Shown: positions 45,534-56,229 of the stretch, one piece after another
How positions within the stretch are numbered: position 1 is the stretch's first letter
How the letters are laid out: every line of letters begins with the position of its first letter
From: Buxus sempervirens
Lineage: Eukaryota > Streptophyta > Magnoliopsida > Buxales > Buxaceae
DNA: 64,000 bases
Assembly: GCA_947561395.2 (NCBI GenBank)
Contig: OX387184.1
Location: 44,258,766-44,322,765 of the forward strand
Direction of reading: 5' to 3'
Notes under the pieces: generated by a model
Seen by the model: the letters and a program-made list of their open reading frames with translations, nothing else
Told to the model about the DNA's origin: nothing
The model's database searches: none
Position numbers and translations under genes: made by a program

Positions 45534-47288
45534 TTCTTGACGCCATGACCGTCCTTGTGTAGGTGGATACCTCCAACAGTTTCTCGGTCGTAAGTTCACC
45601 TGGTTTTGCTCTGGTTGCACTTTTTCCCCCATTTTTCTGACGAGGATCCATCCAGGTCGACTTTAACTGCTAGGGTGCGTTTTGGTAAACCAATGGTGAC
45701 CATATTCGCCGACACCTCCTTAGGGAATGGTTGTGTATCAACTTGCATTTTCCCTTTGTCCGTTTCTGCAAACTTTAGGAGTCCTTTATCAATATTCTCC
45801 TTTATCACATTACGAAGTACAGTACACTCATTAGTTTCGTGAGTTTTCACTCCGTGCCATTTACAAGATTTGCCCTTGGCCGCCACATTGGCCGGGATAA
45901 AAGGATGGTCTTTAATCAATCTGAAGAATCCCTGTTTTAGAATGTATTCAAATATTTCGGCCGTCTTATTTATGTCAAAGGAATAATTTCGGCTAAAAGT
46001 ATTTGTTTCTTTTGTTGATTCTGTATCCTTGGTTTTTCGGATAAGAATCGGACAGGTGATTGCTTGTTTTCCAACGACTTCTACAACTCCGTATTCAATG
46101 TTCGGGTCCCTGTAATAGGACCCGTAAGACGAGACTTTCTTTTCGTTGTCTTCCTGTAACAGCCATTCATATTTGGCTGCTCTGGCCGACAATTCAAATA
46201 AATCTTCGAACTGTTCACCTTCGAATTTCTTTCGAAGTTCAAAGTGTAGTCCGTTTAAGGCCAAATTTGCAAATTCCGATTTCGGTAAAAGAATTCGGCA
46301 TTTGTTTTTCATATATTTAAAGCGAGCGATATACTTATCGGCCGACTCCCCTGGTTGTTGTCTTAACCGAGCAAGATCAACCATGGTTACTTCGGGTTCC
46401 GTACGATAAAATTGGGAGTGGAATTTCTCTTCCATCATTGCCCAATTTGTAACGGAATTGGCCGGTAATGTAATGTACCATGTAAAGGCCTGTCCGGTTA
46501 ATGAGTTTCCAAATAGTCTGAGCCTGAGGAAATCATTACTGGACGCCTCTCCACATTGTATCGTAAATCGGCCAATGTGTTCAATGGTAGACTGTTGACC
46601 TTCTCCTGAAAACAAAGTAAATTCGGGAATCTTGTACCCCCTAGGAAATTCAAATTGCTGGTCAATCCAGCCCGGGTAAGCTTTCCTATAAACTGGCCTA
46701 GTCATTCGTTGGTGATATTGATCTCCGATCATCTCTTGAATTACATTTTGGATGTAATTACGGTTTACGGCCATATTTCTTACCCCAATATCTTCTCTAT
46801 GGTTCTCCTGTGCTTCCCTTTGTCCCATTGGATGCACCTCAATTGGAGGCACATTAGGAGGAATTGGGATACCAGGTGGTATTTCTCCCCTTAAAGCAGC
46901 GGTGTTGGCCTGTTCATTTCGGCCATTTCCACCTAAGTTCATGGGTGGTGGTTGCTCAGGGATATTAATCCTTTCATGAGAATTCGAACCAGCGGACGAT
47001 GTTTCGACTCGCTTGGCCATTATAGCCGGTCTTGCCATTGTGGAGAAACCTTCCTGTAAAACTGCTAGGATTCTACCATTATCAGAAGAAATCTTGTTAA
47101 TACCCTGACCAAAGCCTGCCATTTGTTGGCTGAGACCTTGTATGGCCTGGATGAGTCATTCATTAAGATCCGGCTGAGAACTCGAAGGTCCTTCTTCCAG
47201 GACTTCTAAACCATAAAGAGGATTTACCTGAGATTCTTTCCTCTGGCGTTGCATTTTCAGCATGCCGAGTACTTCTTCTAGCCGCCAT
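45534..47288 (-). pseudogene. Outer element gag, broken
   Basis: The likely ATG is at 47288-47286 (MAARRSTRH), close after the primer-binding site. A frameshift near 47230 and a TGA at about 47154-47156 precede the long open part (45596-47122, 508 aa). That part holds the gag core: FPRGYKIPEFTLFSGEGQQS, LTGQAFTWY, FHSQFYRTE and a CKWHGVKTHETNEC zinc-knuckle-like motif. The frame shifts again near 45620 and is cut at 45534 by the solo LTR. Confidence 0.88.
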
Positions 47289-47311
47289 TAGTGCTCTTTC
47301 AAAGACTAATG

Positions 47312-47329
47312 GTCCCACCGGGCGTGCCA
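47312..47329 (-). other. Probable primer-binding site of outer element
   Basis: Eight bases inside the 5' LTR the minus strand reads TGGCACGCCCGGTGGGAC. The TGG start and position fit a primer site. I could not assign the tRNA with confidence, and it differs from the inner element's Arg-type site. Confidence 0.5.
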
Positions 47330-47337
47330 AAAAGGGA

Positions 47338-48435
47338 TGTTGCTCCAAAATTGGGCCGGTGTGGACACGTGTCGAAGGTGGTGATGTGTCTCTACGCAGG
47401 CGTGCCAGTATCGTTTGATACAAATGATTTCGGGTTGAACCCTGACCCCGGGCACCTGTTCCGAATCTGAACCGGGATCGGTCCAGTCGTACTGCAAGTC
47501 ACCTGTAATAAAACGGGTCAGACGATGATATGAAGACTAGGGGTCCGGTCTTCGTTTGGGTTCTTGTAAGTGTTTGAAAGCGAAAGCGACTAATGGCACA
47601 CAAATCCTTTTATTATAAAATCGGCCGACGAGCCGAAAGCGACAACAGATAATCCTCAAAAGGGAAACAAAAAGTACAAAAGAAAACCGACAGGGCTTAT
47701 AGGACCGGCCTGTCCTAGTCTTATAGCCGTAATCGAGTATAAGCGCAGGAGGAAGGGGCGGCTGCTAGCAAAGTCAATTCGGGGGATTCACCTTGGATTT
47801 CTGCTTACCCGAAAATACACAAGTCACCTGGCGTGATCAGAGTGAGTCTCGGGACCGGCTGCTCGGGATTCTGTAAACACAGAACTTCGAGTCAGGGGCG
47901 GCCTCAACTTACTCTCCGGTGGCAGGATTCTGGTGTTAATCGGAGTAAAGAGGGGTCGAAGATGTCACTGCGACTGGAAGCAGTGAGAGAGGTCCTAATT
48001 TATCCTTCTGTATTAGAGGGGATAAAGGATCACGGATGATCAAAATAATATAATAACCGGTTGCGGTTGGGTGGATTGTGTCCCTGAGTTCTTCGAAGTT
48101 ATGCCTTTTATAGCCGATCCTTGACAGTTGCTCAACGTCCTACTCTTGCACGATCTCCATGGCGGTTGGTCATCTTCAGTCTTCAGTCTTCCGTTCCAGA
48201 ATGATAACCGCTCGGCCACGATCTTAAAAATAATTTATTCTTGAATGGCCGATGACACGGTCTTTTGTAGTTTTGTCGTATTGGCGTGACTCGAACTGTA
48301 TTCTTGGTTCTGTGTTCATGCTGACGTGACCTAACCAATTGTACAAGGCCTACATGCTTTGATGCCATGGCCTAAATAAGCCACGTAGGCACCACGTGTC
48401 CTTTTCTCATTCGTTGGTCATATAGGGTGTAAACA
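47338..48435 (-). repeat. Outer element 5' LTR
   Basis: 1098 bp, from TGTTGCTCC to GGTGTAAACA. It pairs with 4334-4977 plus 26267-26712. The inverted-repeat arm at 48348-48356 has lost its perfect match (ACGTG became ACATG). The ORFs 47833-48039 and 48183-48368 are not supported. Confidence 0.92.
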
Positions 48436-48654
48436 GTAATGTGTTCAGAAACCGTTTTTCGGTTTTTAAACACAAAAAACTAGAAACGTGTTTGGTTGGA
48501 AATAATTTCTAATCGTTTTTGTAAAAAACAGTTGAAAAATAATCGGGTTTCAGAAACCGAAAATTTTCGTTTTTAAAAACGATGAACCGTTTTTTTACTG
48601 AATGGCATTTTGTGATAAATTATTTTTTTTCTCTTCGATAGAAAACCTCTCCTC

Positions 48655-49006
48655 CCTTCGTCGAGCGCACAGGGAGGGAAGACATGAAGGAGACTACTCC
48701 TTCAAAGACAGAATGGATAATGCGACGATCTTTACTACTGCAGGCCTCCACGACGCGGTGTTCGGCGGAGACGGCTAGTGGACGTCGGAATCTTTAACTA
48801 CCGGACAAGAACCTGATTCCAACTTCCTGCAAGGGTTCGATGATCTTATTCTGGGCAAATCCGGCAACCGGAATTCGTCCGAGGGCGTAGGTGATTCCGA
48901 TAATGGTGATGGAAGCCACCTTGACGACCTTGAAGAGAGTAGGATCTATTGGAGTGACATACTGAACTTGGTGAACTCTTCTCCGTCAGACGCGTCGGTG
49001 TTCTGA
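48655..49006 (+). pseudogene. Captured coding fragment inside TIR element, one stop
   Basis: One frame is open for about 115 codons to a TGA at 49004-49006, except for a TAG at 48776-48778. It reads KDRMDNATIFTTAGLHDAVF before the stop and ends SRIYWSDILNLVNSSPSDAS plus two residues. The acidic, Ser/Asn-rich tail with a Trp-x-x-Ile-Leu-Asn motif resembles C-terminal tails of R2R3-MYB transcription factors, but no DNA-binding domain is present. A host 3'-UTR-like segment follows to about 49440. I infer gene capture by the TIR element; the MYB link is a guess from memory. Confidence 0.45.
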
Positions 49007-49439
49007 AACTACGAGAGGAAAGAAACATAGTTTACTGTTTACCAACGTAACTTCGTGTTCATATCATTTATTACATGTCGTCTTCTGTGCGACACGATTG
49101 TGATTTACGGACTTTACTCAAAATAGTGAAACAATCAGAGTCTCGCACTACAGATCCCCCGGAAAATTGTGACAGATGATGATTTGGGGCCCTTTTAACT
49201 TCCTACCAATCTGTATTTTGTAATGATCAGTGTGCCTTCTTCTTGGTGCTTAATTATTTCTTTGCTATGATCTATCAAGGCCATTGTTTAAAGCACTAAT
49301 TTAGTGCTTTGGATGGGAAACAGAGGACGACAAGGTGGCCATGAATGAAGGATTGGGAGTCGCCGTGCCGAAGACCAAAGCATCATCAATGGCAATGTGC
49401 AGACTGCAGACCACGTTAAACCAACTTGACTGACAGCAA

Positions 49440-50049
49440 AAACATTGTAATCATTTGATGAATCTAGTTATAAAATAATGCATGCTGCATGTTTGTAAAA
49501 ATGGCCCAATCAATTTTTTTAAAGACGTATGAAAATCAGGTTTTTGAATTAGGACTTACCAAACGCATATTTGTAATACAATAACACCATTATTATTTTA
49601 ATAATATTATAACAAGATATTATAATGCAATATATATTATAATATAAACTATATCATAATTTATATTTTACTATATAATTTTATAATAATATATTTTATG
49701 TTTATTGTAACATAAATTTATGTTCATTTTATATAATATTATAATAAATTTATTGGATTGAAATTGTCCTAAAATTAAATTGAATTGATTTCATTTTTTT
49801 TTCTTTTTCATAGCAAATTTGTTTTAGTTTAATGGGCTTGTAGGTTGTATAGCAATGCATATTTGTTGATTTTGAAATTTGAATCGTTTTTTTTTTTATC
49901 AATTGTTACCAGACAGGTTTCTTGTCACCTGTTTTCAAAAACCCAGAAAATAGTGATTGTTACCAAACGGGTTTCTTATAACTTGTTTTCAAAAACCCAA
50001 AAACAGTTGAAACTGTTTTTAGTTTTCAAACTGTTTTTAAAAAAAAAAC
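49440..50049. other. AT-rich tail of the TIR element
   Basis: No gene is seen. From 49570 to 49760 it is almost entirely A and T. From 49905 to 50049 it holds repeated GTTACCAAACGGGTTTC and GTTTTCAAAAACCC words, which look like sub-terminal repeats leading into the right TIR. Confidence 0.55.
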
Positions 50050-50429
50050 GTTACCAAACGGCCTCTAATATCTTGGTTTTTAGAGATTTTGTGTGAAGCA
50101 CCCATAATCGAGGTAAGAATCCCATAACCCAACTCCCTACTGGATTCTGACTAGAATCAGATTTCTTAATCTGACAATTTGAACCAGAAGCTCTACCAAG
50201 ATTGTAAAATCTGATTCTGATAAGAATCCAAAATGACCACCAAATGCCACCTAAATAAGTAATGCAACCTAAACTATTTGCATTAAGGTATATTGGTAAA
50301 TCATACACACATACACATATGTTAGAAATTAGTTTGTTAATAATATGCATGTCTGATATAGAGTAGGCTCCTGTGAGATTAACCACGTACTCTTTTTTAA
50401 ATTAGGTTATGATTTATCTTAAGTTATCA

Positions 50430-50710
50430 TGAATTACCACGCCAACAAAGCTTTGCTTGCTATCAACAAAGCCAATGGACTGGCAGACATGTTAGCGAGG
50501 AAAGGTGCTAGGTGGACAAACACGTTTGCTAGTATCCCAACGGAAGAATTTGGTTGGATAGTTGATCTTTGGGTGTATCTGCTCAGTGCTCACTATAAGA
50601 AACCAATATTTTGCTCATATTTTTTAGTTGTATTGCAGTTAGTACTGTTGCTCTCTTTTGTTTCCCATTCTAATTTTCTCTCCTATTAATAAATTCTCAA
50701 TGATTAAAAG
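50430..50710 (+). pseudogene. LINE relic: end of the RNase H domain and 3' tail
   Basis: The 86-codon ORF contains KANGLADMLARKGARWTN, matching the C-terminal RNase H motif (N-x-x-AD-x-LA-x-x-G) of plant LINE elements. After the stop the text TTTCTCTCCTATTAATAAAT resembles a LINE 3' end. It is strongly 5'-truncated, as is usual for LINEs. Confidence 0.55.
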
Positions 50711-50921
50711 TGAATAAGAAACAAAATGCTTTTTCTAGGGTTAAAGGAAAAAAAAACAGATAACATCCTCACAACTTACCAATTTTATATACAAATATAA
50801 AGTGATCGACTTACCAAATATTTAGCAATGTGTGAGATTTTATGGATTGAAATCTACCTTTATAAAAAGAAACAAATTCTTTTTTATTTTTTATTTTTAT
50901 GAATCAGTATCCTTTCCTTAA

Positions 50922-52014
50922 GGGTGTGTTTGTTTCACCGGAAAACAGTGGAAAAAAAATATTTTCCGGAATTTTAAGTTTTTCCTTTTGTTTGTTTTAA
51001 TGGAAAATCCAAATTAATGGAAAATAATTTCCAAATTGATGGAAAATGAGCGGAAAATAACTTCCGCTGTTTTTTGGCGGAAGTTATTTTCCAGTCGTCT
51101 GGAAAATAAGCTCGATTGGAGATCTTGCATCTTCAAAACTCTTTCATTGCCTCATTATTCAGGAGAATGTCGGAATTCTCGATTTACAGGTGGATGAAGT
51201 TAATTCACCAGAAAATTTAAGGAATTAAAACATAGAAGATTTGAAAAAAAATCTGATGCACATGTTGCGATTGGGATCTATTTCATTAGTCACTGAAGTT
51301 TTCCATCGTTGTCAAAGATGCGAGAGAACGAGAGAGAGAGGGTGGAGGGAGACACAGGAGAGAACGAGAGAGAGAGAGAGAGGGTGCTTCTTCTCGGTCT
51401 TCCATTTTTCTAGGGGCGTTGATGGCTGCTCGGGCTATGGCAAAGAGAAATCTGAAACATGGTTTCGAACCATCATAGTTGTAGAAATGGTTTCTACTTT
51501 TGAAACTTGAAGATAAAACCACGGTGGTTTCAAACCACCGTTTGATAAATGGTTTGTGAAACCATGGTTTTAACTTTCAAAACTTTGAAGTTAAAAACCA
51601 TGGTGGTTTCAAACCACCATGTTTGATAAATGGTTTGTGAAACCATGGTTTTAACTTTCAAAACTTTGAAGTTAAAAACCATGGTGGTTTCAATTGAAAC
51701 CATTGTTTCTGAAATAGTTCTGAAAATAAAAATCAAGAATAAAAACTTGCCAAATCATCCGTTTAATAATCTTTCTTTTTTATTGATTGGCAAAATGGAA
51801 ACAAAATTACAAATGATTTTCCATTTTATAACCAAAAAGTTGAAAGAAAAAAAAGAGGGAAAATATATTCTTGAAAAATTTTCATCCGAAAAGTATTTTC
51901 TAATGTTACATCCAAACACTTGGAAAATTTTTTCCAGAAAATATTTTCTTGGAATATTTTCTTCCGAAAAATATTTTCCACCGGAAAATATTTTCCGGTG
52001 AAACAAACAGAGCC
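50922..52014. mobile_element. Non-autonomous Harbinger/Tourist-like TIR element, 1093 bp
   Basis: The left end GGGTGTGTTTGTTTCACCGG and the inverted right end match at all but two of 24 bases. TAA flanks both sides (50919-50921 and 52015-52017). There is no transposase. Sub-terminal copies of GGAAAATATTTTCC-like words form further inverted repeats. It holds a GA-rich microsatellite (51324-51384) and an 81-bp tandem repeat. It ends 114 bp from the stop codon of the DnaJ-type gene, so it may overlap that gene's 3' UTR. Confidence 0.8.
51541..51692. repeat. 81-bp tandem repeat of palindromic units
   Basis: Nearly two copies (starts 51541 and 51622). Each is itself close to a palindrome: GGTTTGTGAAACCATGG at one side and CCATGGTGGTTTCAAACC at the other, around GTTAAAA/TTTTAAC. 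The sequence could fold into a long double hairpin. Confidence 0.8.
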
Positions 52015-52127
52015 TAAATTTAATATCATAACAGTATGAGAACCAGTTTTAAAAGTGAATAAGAAACTTCAAAATCCTTTAATTATATTACATGTTACTA
52101 AGTCATGCATCCCTTATCAATTTTATT

Positions 52128-54620
52128 CTATCTTTCTCCTCTTTGTTCAGGTGTCAATCCTCCTTTGCCACAACTGGGGCAACTCCTTAACCCAAATCCT
52201 TGGCAATCAAAACACCTGTAAGAATGTAGACAATAATCATTCTAATGCAATCAAACATTTTCTTCATAATTCATCTAAGAAATGTAATATTAGCTTTCTC
52301 AAAAAAAAATTTCATGAGATACTTACTTCCATCTCTCAAAAATATTCCCATTCTTCTTGTTTTTCCCAGTTCCCTAAATAAATAATACTTTGTCAAAAAA
52401 AAAAAAAAAAAACATATTGGAAGATGTTCTTACCACATTTCACATGGGGTATTTGGATTTTGTTTAAAGAAATTTTTTCTATGTGGATTGCTATCCACAA
52501 AATTTATACTTTCGGAGGTAAGAAGGTAGTGTGAAGTGATTACTTTATAACAAAATAAGGCATGCATTTTCACTAAAATTAGCATGCTAAGAAAGGATAA
52601 CTATTATGTGTTGTTTTGTTAATATTATGAGCATAAATATTTGTATTCTATTCTGCTTAGCATAGGAAAGAAGAAAAAACCTTGCACCCGGGACACTCAA
52701 TAGCACCCTTCCCTCCACATTTTTGGCAACTCTTTGCAACCTACACATTAACTTGCTAAGCCATGGTGAGTATATAAATGATTAGAATTACAAAATCATA
52801 TGTAAGAACAAAGATGCACATAACACATCATAAGAGAGGGAATGAAGAAAAAAAATGTATTTAATGTATGAGATATCATTTTAAAATTTATATTTGATGT
52901 TTTTCTTTTCTACTTTATCCTTACATATTTATCTTGTTTATCCATCATCCATGATCCTTACATGCAAATTGGCCGTTAAGTTTAAGAAAAGAAGCTTTAT
53001 AAGGAATTAATGGTCTCACGGAGCACTAAGAGGCTGTTTGATATAACTTTTAAAAATTATTTTTCAACTTTTCAAAGTAGAAAAGTTAAGAAATTATACT
53101 TTGAAAGTTTATACAAAATAACCTCTAAGCAACTCAAAAAAGCCAATTTCTGGCCGTAATGCATTTACTCCTGTGATTCACCTTTTATTGGCCGTAAAAG
53201 GATTGAAATCCTCTAGGAGCCTGTAAAAGGTGCTCGTCCTTGAAAAAAAAACTGCCTTTTCATAAAAAAATAATAAATAAATAATTCAAGTCTTCATTAA
53301 GGAGAGAGAATGAAAAAGAGATCTATAATTTTAATCAAGATCTTCAATGCCACAAAAAAGAGGATTTGTCTTGAAACAAAAGCTACGGTAATTATTGTCT
53401 CAAAAAAAAAAAAAAAGCTTTATATTGAAGCAAATCAAACGCCTCATCCCATCAATTTAGACTAAAGTAGTAATCCTACTTTTACATTGATTGTTGCTTA
53501 GAAGTTCAAATTGAATTTTGTTTTGCATTAATCCCATCCTTAAAGATTATCACGCCAACAGTATATGGTTCAGATCACTTCTCAAATTAGTTTTTATGAT
53601 TGGCTACTTTAGTACCGACAACCAATTCAATTTGAGAGTGGAGTCATGATTGATACACTTAGAGATTGATTGCTCTCAATAGATCGCTAATAATACAGTG
53701 ACAATCTTAAAACAACATAATGTGATAGGATGTTAATGGGGCGGATTAAATGGGTGACCTGCCCCACCCCTTATAGTTACGGTTTGGTATTGCTAAAATT
53801 GGGTTAGCAGTGGGTTCGGGTTTAGCCCAACTTACCTAGACCTCACAAACCTGACCTTAGACTATTAGGAAATTATTTTTTATATACTAAAAATATTATT
53901 TTAATTGTATCCTACATATATATAGGTAAACTCTCTTTTTTTTTTTTTGGGTATTGTTTACTACAACGCGGACAAGCTGACCCGGCCCATTACCAATCCT
54001 ATGGGGGCTGATTAGGGTTTGGTATCGGCTAAACCCTTACAAGGATGTGTTCAGACCTCGGGTTTACCAAAACCCACCCCGTTGCCATCCGAGGCCAATA
54101 CAACTGAATCACCTGGGTTGATAAAATTGGGTTGTTCAGTGACCGAATCAGGTTTGCTCACAGATAGCGGGTTCAATTGCTCTGATTTAGGACATTACCA
54201 ATTTCCTGCAACTAATGTTACAAGATAAGTTGTTCCTTAATCTGAAGTAAATTGACATTTTAAAAGATGTGATATGGGCCCTTAAACAAACTTTCAAATA
54301 AGCACATTTACTGGTAAATTGACATTTTAATTTTGTCCATGAACGAAGATCTTAAAGCAACCCACAAGCATATACTTAAAAAAGATAAAAGTAGACCACT
54401 ATTATTCACTACTAATGACTGAACTGAGTTGCAGGGGAGACCAGAGAGAGAGAGAGAGAGAACGTACCTGGAGGATGGAAAATCTAGCAGCTGCAGAAGG
54501 GGAAACTGTAGATGTTCTCTCCCTTGTGACTTGGCTTTCATGGAGATTCAAATGTGATGGACGGACTGGTAACATGATGGCAGGGGCTATCCACTTGCTG
54601 AACGTGGAGAGTATGGCCAT
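52128..54620 (-). CDS. Host gene: small DnaJ-type zinc-finger protein, probably plastid
   Basis: Four minus-strand exons join in frame: 54620-54468, 52740-52681, 52373-52327 and 52215-52128, with GT-AG introns, giving about 115 aa. Exon 1 (MAILSTFSKWIAPAIMLPV...) is rich in Ser, Thr and Ala and looks like a transit peptide. The other exons encode four CxxCxGxG-type motifs (CQKCGGKG, CPGCKGTG, CFDCQGFG, CPSCGKGG) and end LTPEQRGER. This is the DnaJ cysteine-rich domain without a J domain, as in BSD2/LQY1-class chloroplast proteins that assist folding or assembly. The domain binds two zinc ions. A further small exon may be hidden in the 1.7-kb first intron. It is the only intact host gene I can support. 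Confidence 0.85.
53031..53128. repeat. Possible small MITE in intron 1 of the DnaJ-type gene
   Basis: AGAGGCTGTTTGATATAACTT at the left and a partly matching inverted AGAGGTTATTTTGTATAAACTT at the right enclose about 95 bp. The match is imperfect and the flanking duplication is unclear. Confidence 0.3.
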
Positions 54621-56229
54621 TATTCTTGAAAAAGAAAAAAAATTGAAGTGGAATCTGTTAAAATTTATTTCAGAAATGAAATGGGTGGTGCGGCCTGTAT
54701 GGGGAATGGATAAATAGACAAAATATCATCCACATATTTTGTTTGGAGGGTCCTCACTCCTCATCTTATTTCAGTAGTGTCAATAAAGTGAGAGAAAAAA
54801 AAGAAAGTAACTGGCATTATGCTTTTCTTAATCAATCTTTTTCTTCACTTACGTTGTGTCGTTCGTTTTCTAACTTTTCTTAATCAATCTTTTTCCGTTA
54901 GTTTCAAACGATGCCGTCTGTTTCCTTCATCCTGTCTTCAAACGGAGTTAACAGAGCTGAAACATTGTTGTTCTCACGTTCCTCAAAACTGGACATTGTT
55001 GTTCTTTCTTTCCACTTTCTTGGGTTCCAGCTTTCCAGTCATCGAAGATGGGGCAGTAGTATTTCACTCGTCCTTGTCTTCTATACCTTGTCGTCTGCTC
55101 CCGATCTTTTAATTTTCACAAGAAACGCAGAAATCGAAGGCCCTATAAAAACAAGTGGTTTTGGTCTTGGAAAACCGCTCGTTTGACCACTTTCTCAGCT
55201 GGTTGAAATCGAGCATACCAGAAAATCAATGACAGCCGGATCTCTGTTTCAGACCTGAACTCGCCGAAAATCCGACTCCGACTATGCTTTGTACTTTTTA
55301 CTCCAATCCTGGCCACTTGTTTCCAGCGACCAGAAACAGATTTTTAGGTCGAAGAACTGTGCTCGATAAGAATGCGATTTAAATTCTTTCGTATCTAAGT
55401 TGTAGGTTTAGTTGAGTTTGTAATATTGGTGAAAATCTGGTGCAAGTGTGTGTGGATGCTCGTGTTTCATGTTTGAAGTTTTATTCACTAGTATATTGAT
55501 CATTGTTTTCCGTGGATGCCTTCTCAATCTGAAGGAGATAGCTACAACGCTTGGTTGCGGGTCAATGCTTAGCAGACAGACCTCTTCAATTTTACTTTTT
55601 CCAAAGTTCCCTATATTTCTTTTAGTTCGTTTCATGTTATCAATCTCTATTTTTATGAGTACTCTAATGGCTCCTTTTACCTGAAGCTTAACGTGTAAAG
55701 CAACAAAACAATAACTGGGAATTGAACCAAGAGGAGGGAAGTTAAATGAATAGAAACTTTTGGATGCAAAAAACAGAGGGATGAGCACCCACCAATTGCT
55801 TGTCTTCGTCTCCATCTACCCCAGCCTCCCCTACCCCACTCTCTTTATCACTTGGGCACCCTCCCACCACCCAAACGTTCTTTAATTTCTCTGTCTCTGA
55901 GACATTGGATATTAGGTAAGAGTTGCAGTTTATTGCTTTCTGTCGATTGGTACTCAAGATTTTCAACAAAAATAACAGGGCTATTCGTAGATACACCCTT
56001 CTTTTTGTTAAATTAAATTATTAAAAACAAAAAAAATGTGCAAATGAGCCCATCAGCCCAGTCTTCATTCCTTTGTTGCGAGTACAATCTTGAGTAAAAG
56101 TATGTCTTGAAATTTGGGAATATAAACTTGCGAGTTACTCGGTTCACACACAGGGAATTCCCAAAATCAATTTGCACCAAAACCATCTCTATGTATTGAT
56201 TTTGGTACTGACCGCAGACTATATTTGAG
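54621..56229. other. Upstream region of the DnaJ-type gene, no gene seen
   Basis: This should contain the gene's promoter, for example a TATTTATCC word on the minus strand near 54712. ORFs on both strands (54819-55112, 55408-55815 and others) lack recognisable motifs. At 56134-56150 and 56247-56262 an ACTCGGTTCACACACA phrase occurs twice; the second lies in the RT relic, so a short local duplication is likely. Confidence 0.4.

Larger units (their letters stand above)
4334..48435 (-). mobile_element. Outer Tat-type Ty3/Gypsy retrotransposon, interrupted
   Basis: The LTRs are 4334-4977 plus 26267-26712 (left, 3') and 47338-48435 (right, 5'). Both begin TGTTGCTCC and end GGGTGTAAACA. The target duplication is GTAAC (4329-4333) against GTAAT (48436-48440), one mismatch. 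Gag, protease, RT, RNase H and integrase run on the minus strand, and two PMD genes run on the plus strand next to the 3' LTR. It is split by the inner element and by two solo LTRs. The net length is about 16.7 kb. The LTRs differ at roughly 20 or more sites by eye, so it is clearly older than the inner element. Confidence 0.92.
4318..50065. mobile_element. Harbinger/Tourist-like TIR element split by a retrotransposon
   Basis: The left end (4318-4333) reads GAGGCCGTTTGGTAAC and the right end (50050-50065) is its exact reverse complement. Both are flanked by TAA (4315-4317 and 50066-50068), the 3-bp duplication typical of PIF/Harbinger and Tourist elements. Without the outer retrotransposon the element is about 1.64 kb. 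No transposase is visible, so it is non-autonomous. Inside it at 48655-49006 is a gene-like coding fragment with one stop, probably captured host sequence, followed by an AT-rich tail. Confidence 0.75.

Noticed and set aside
54415-54717. Plus-strand ORF of 100 codons
   Set aside because: It is the shadow of exon 1 of the DnaJ-type gene, whose minus-strand splicing gives a recognisable protein.
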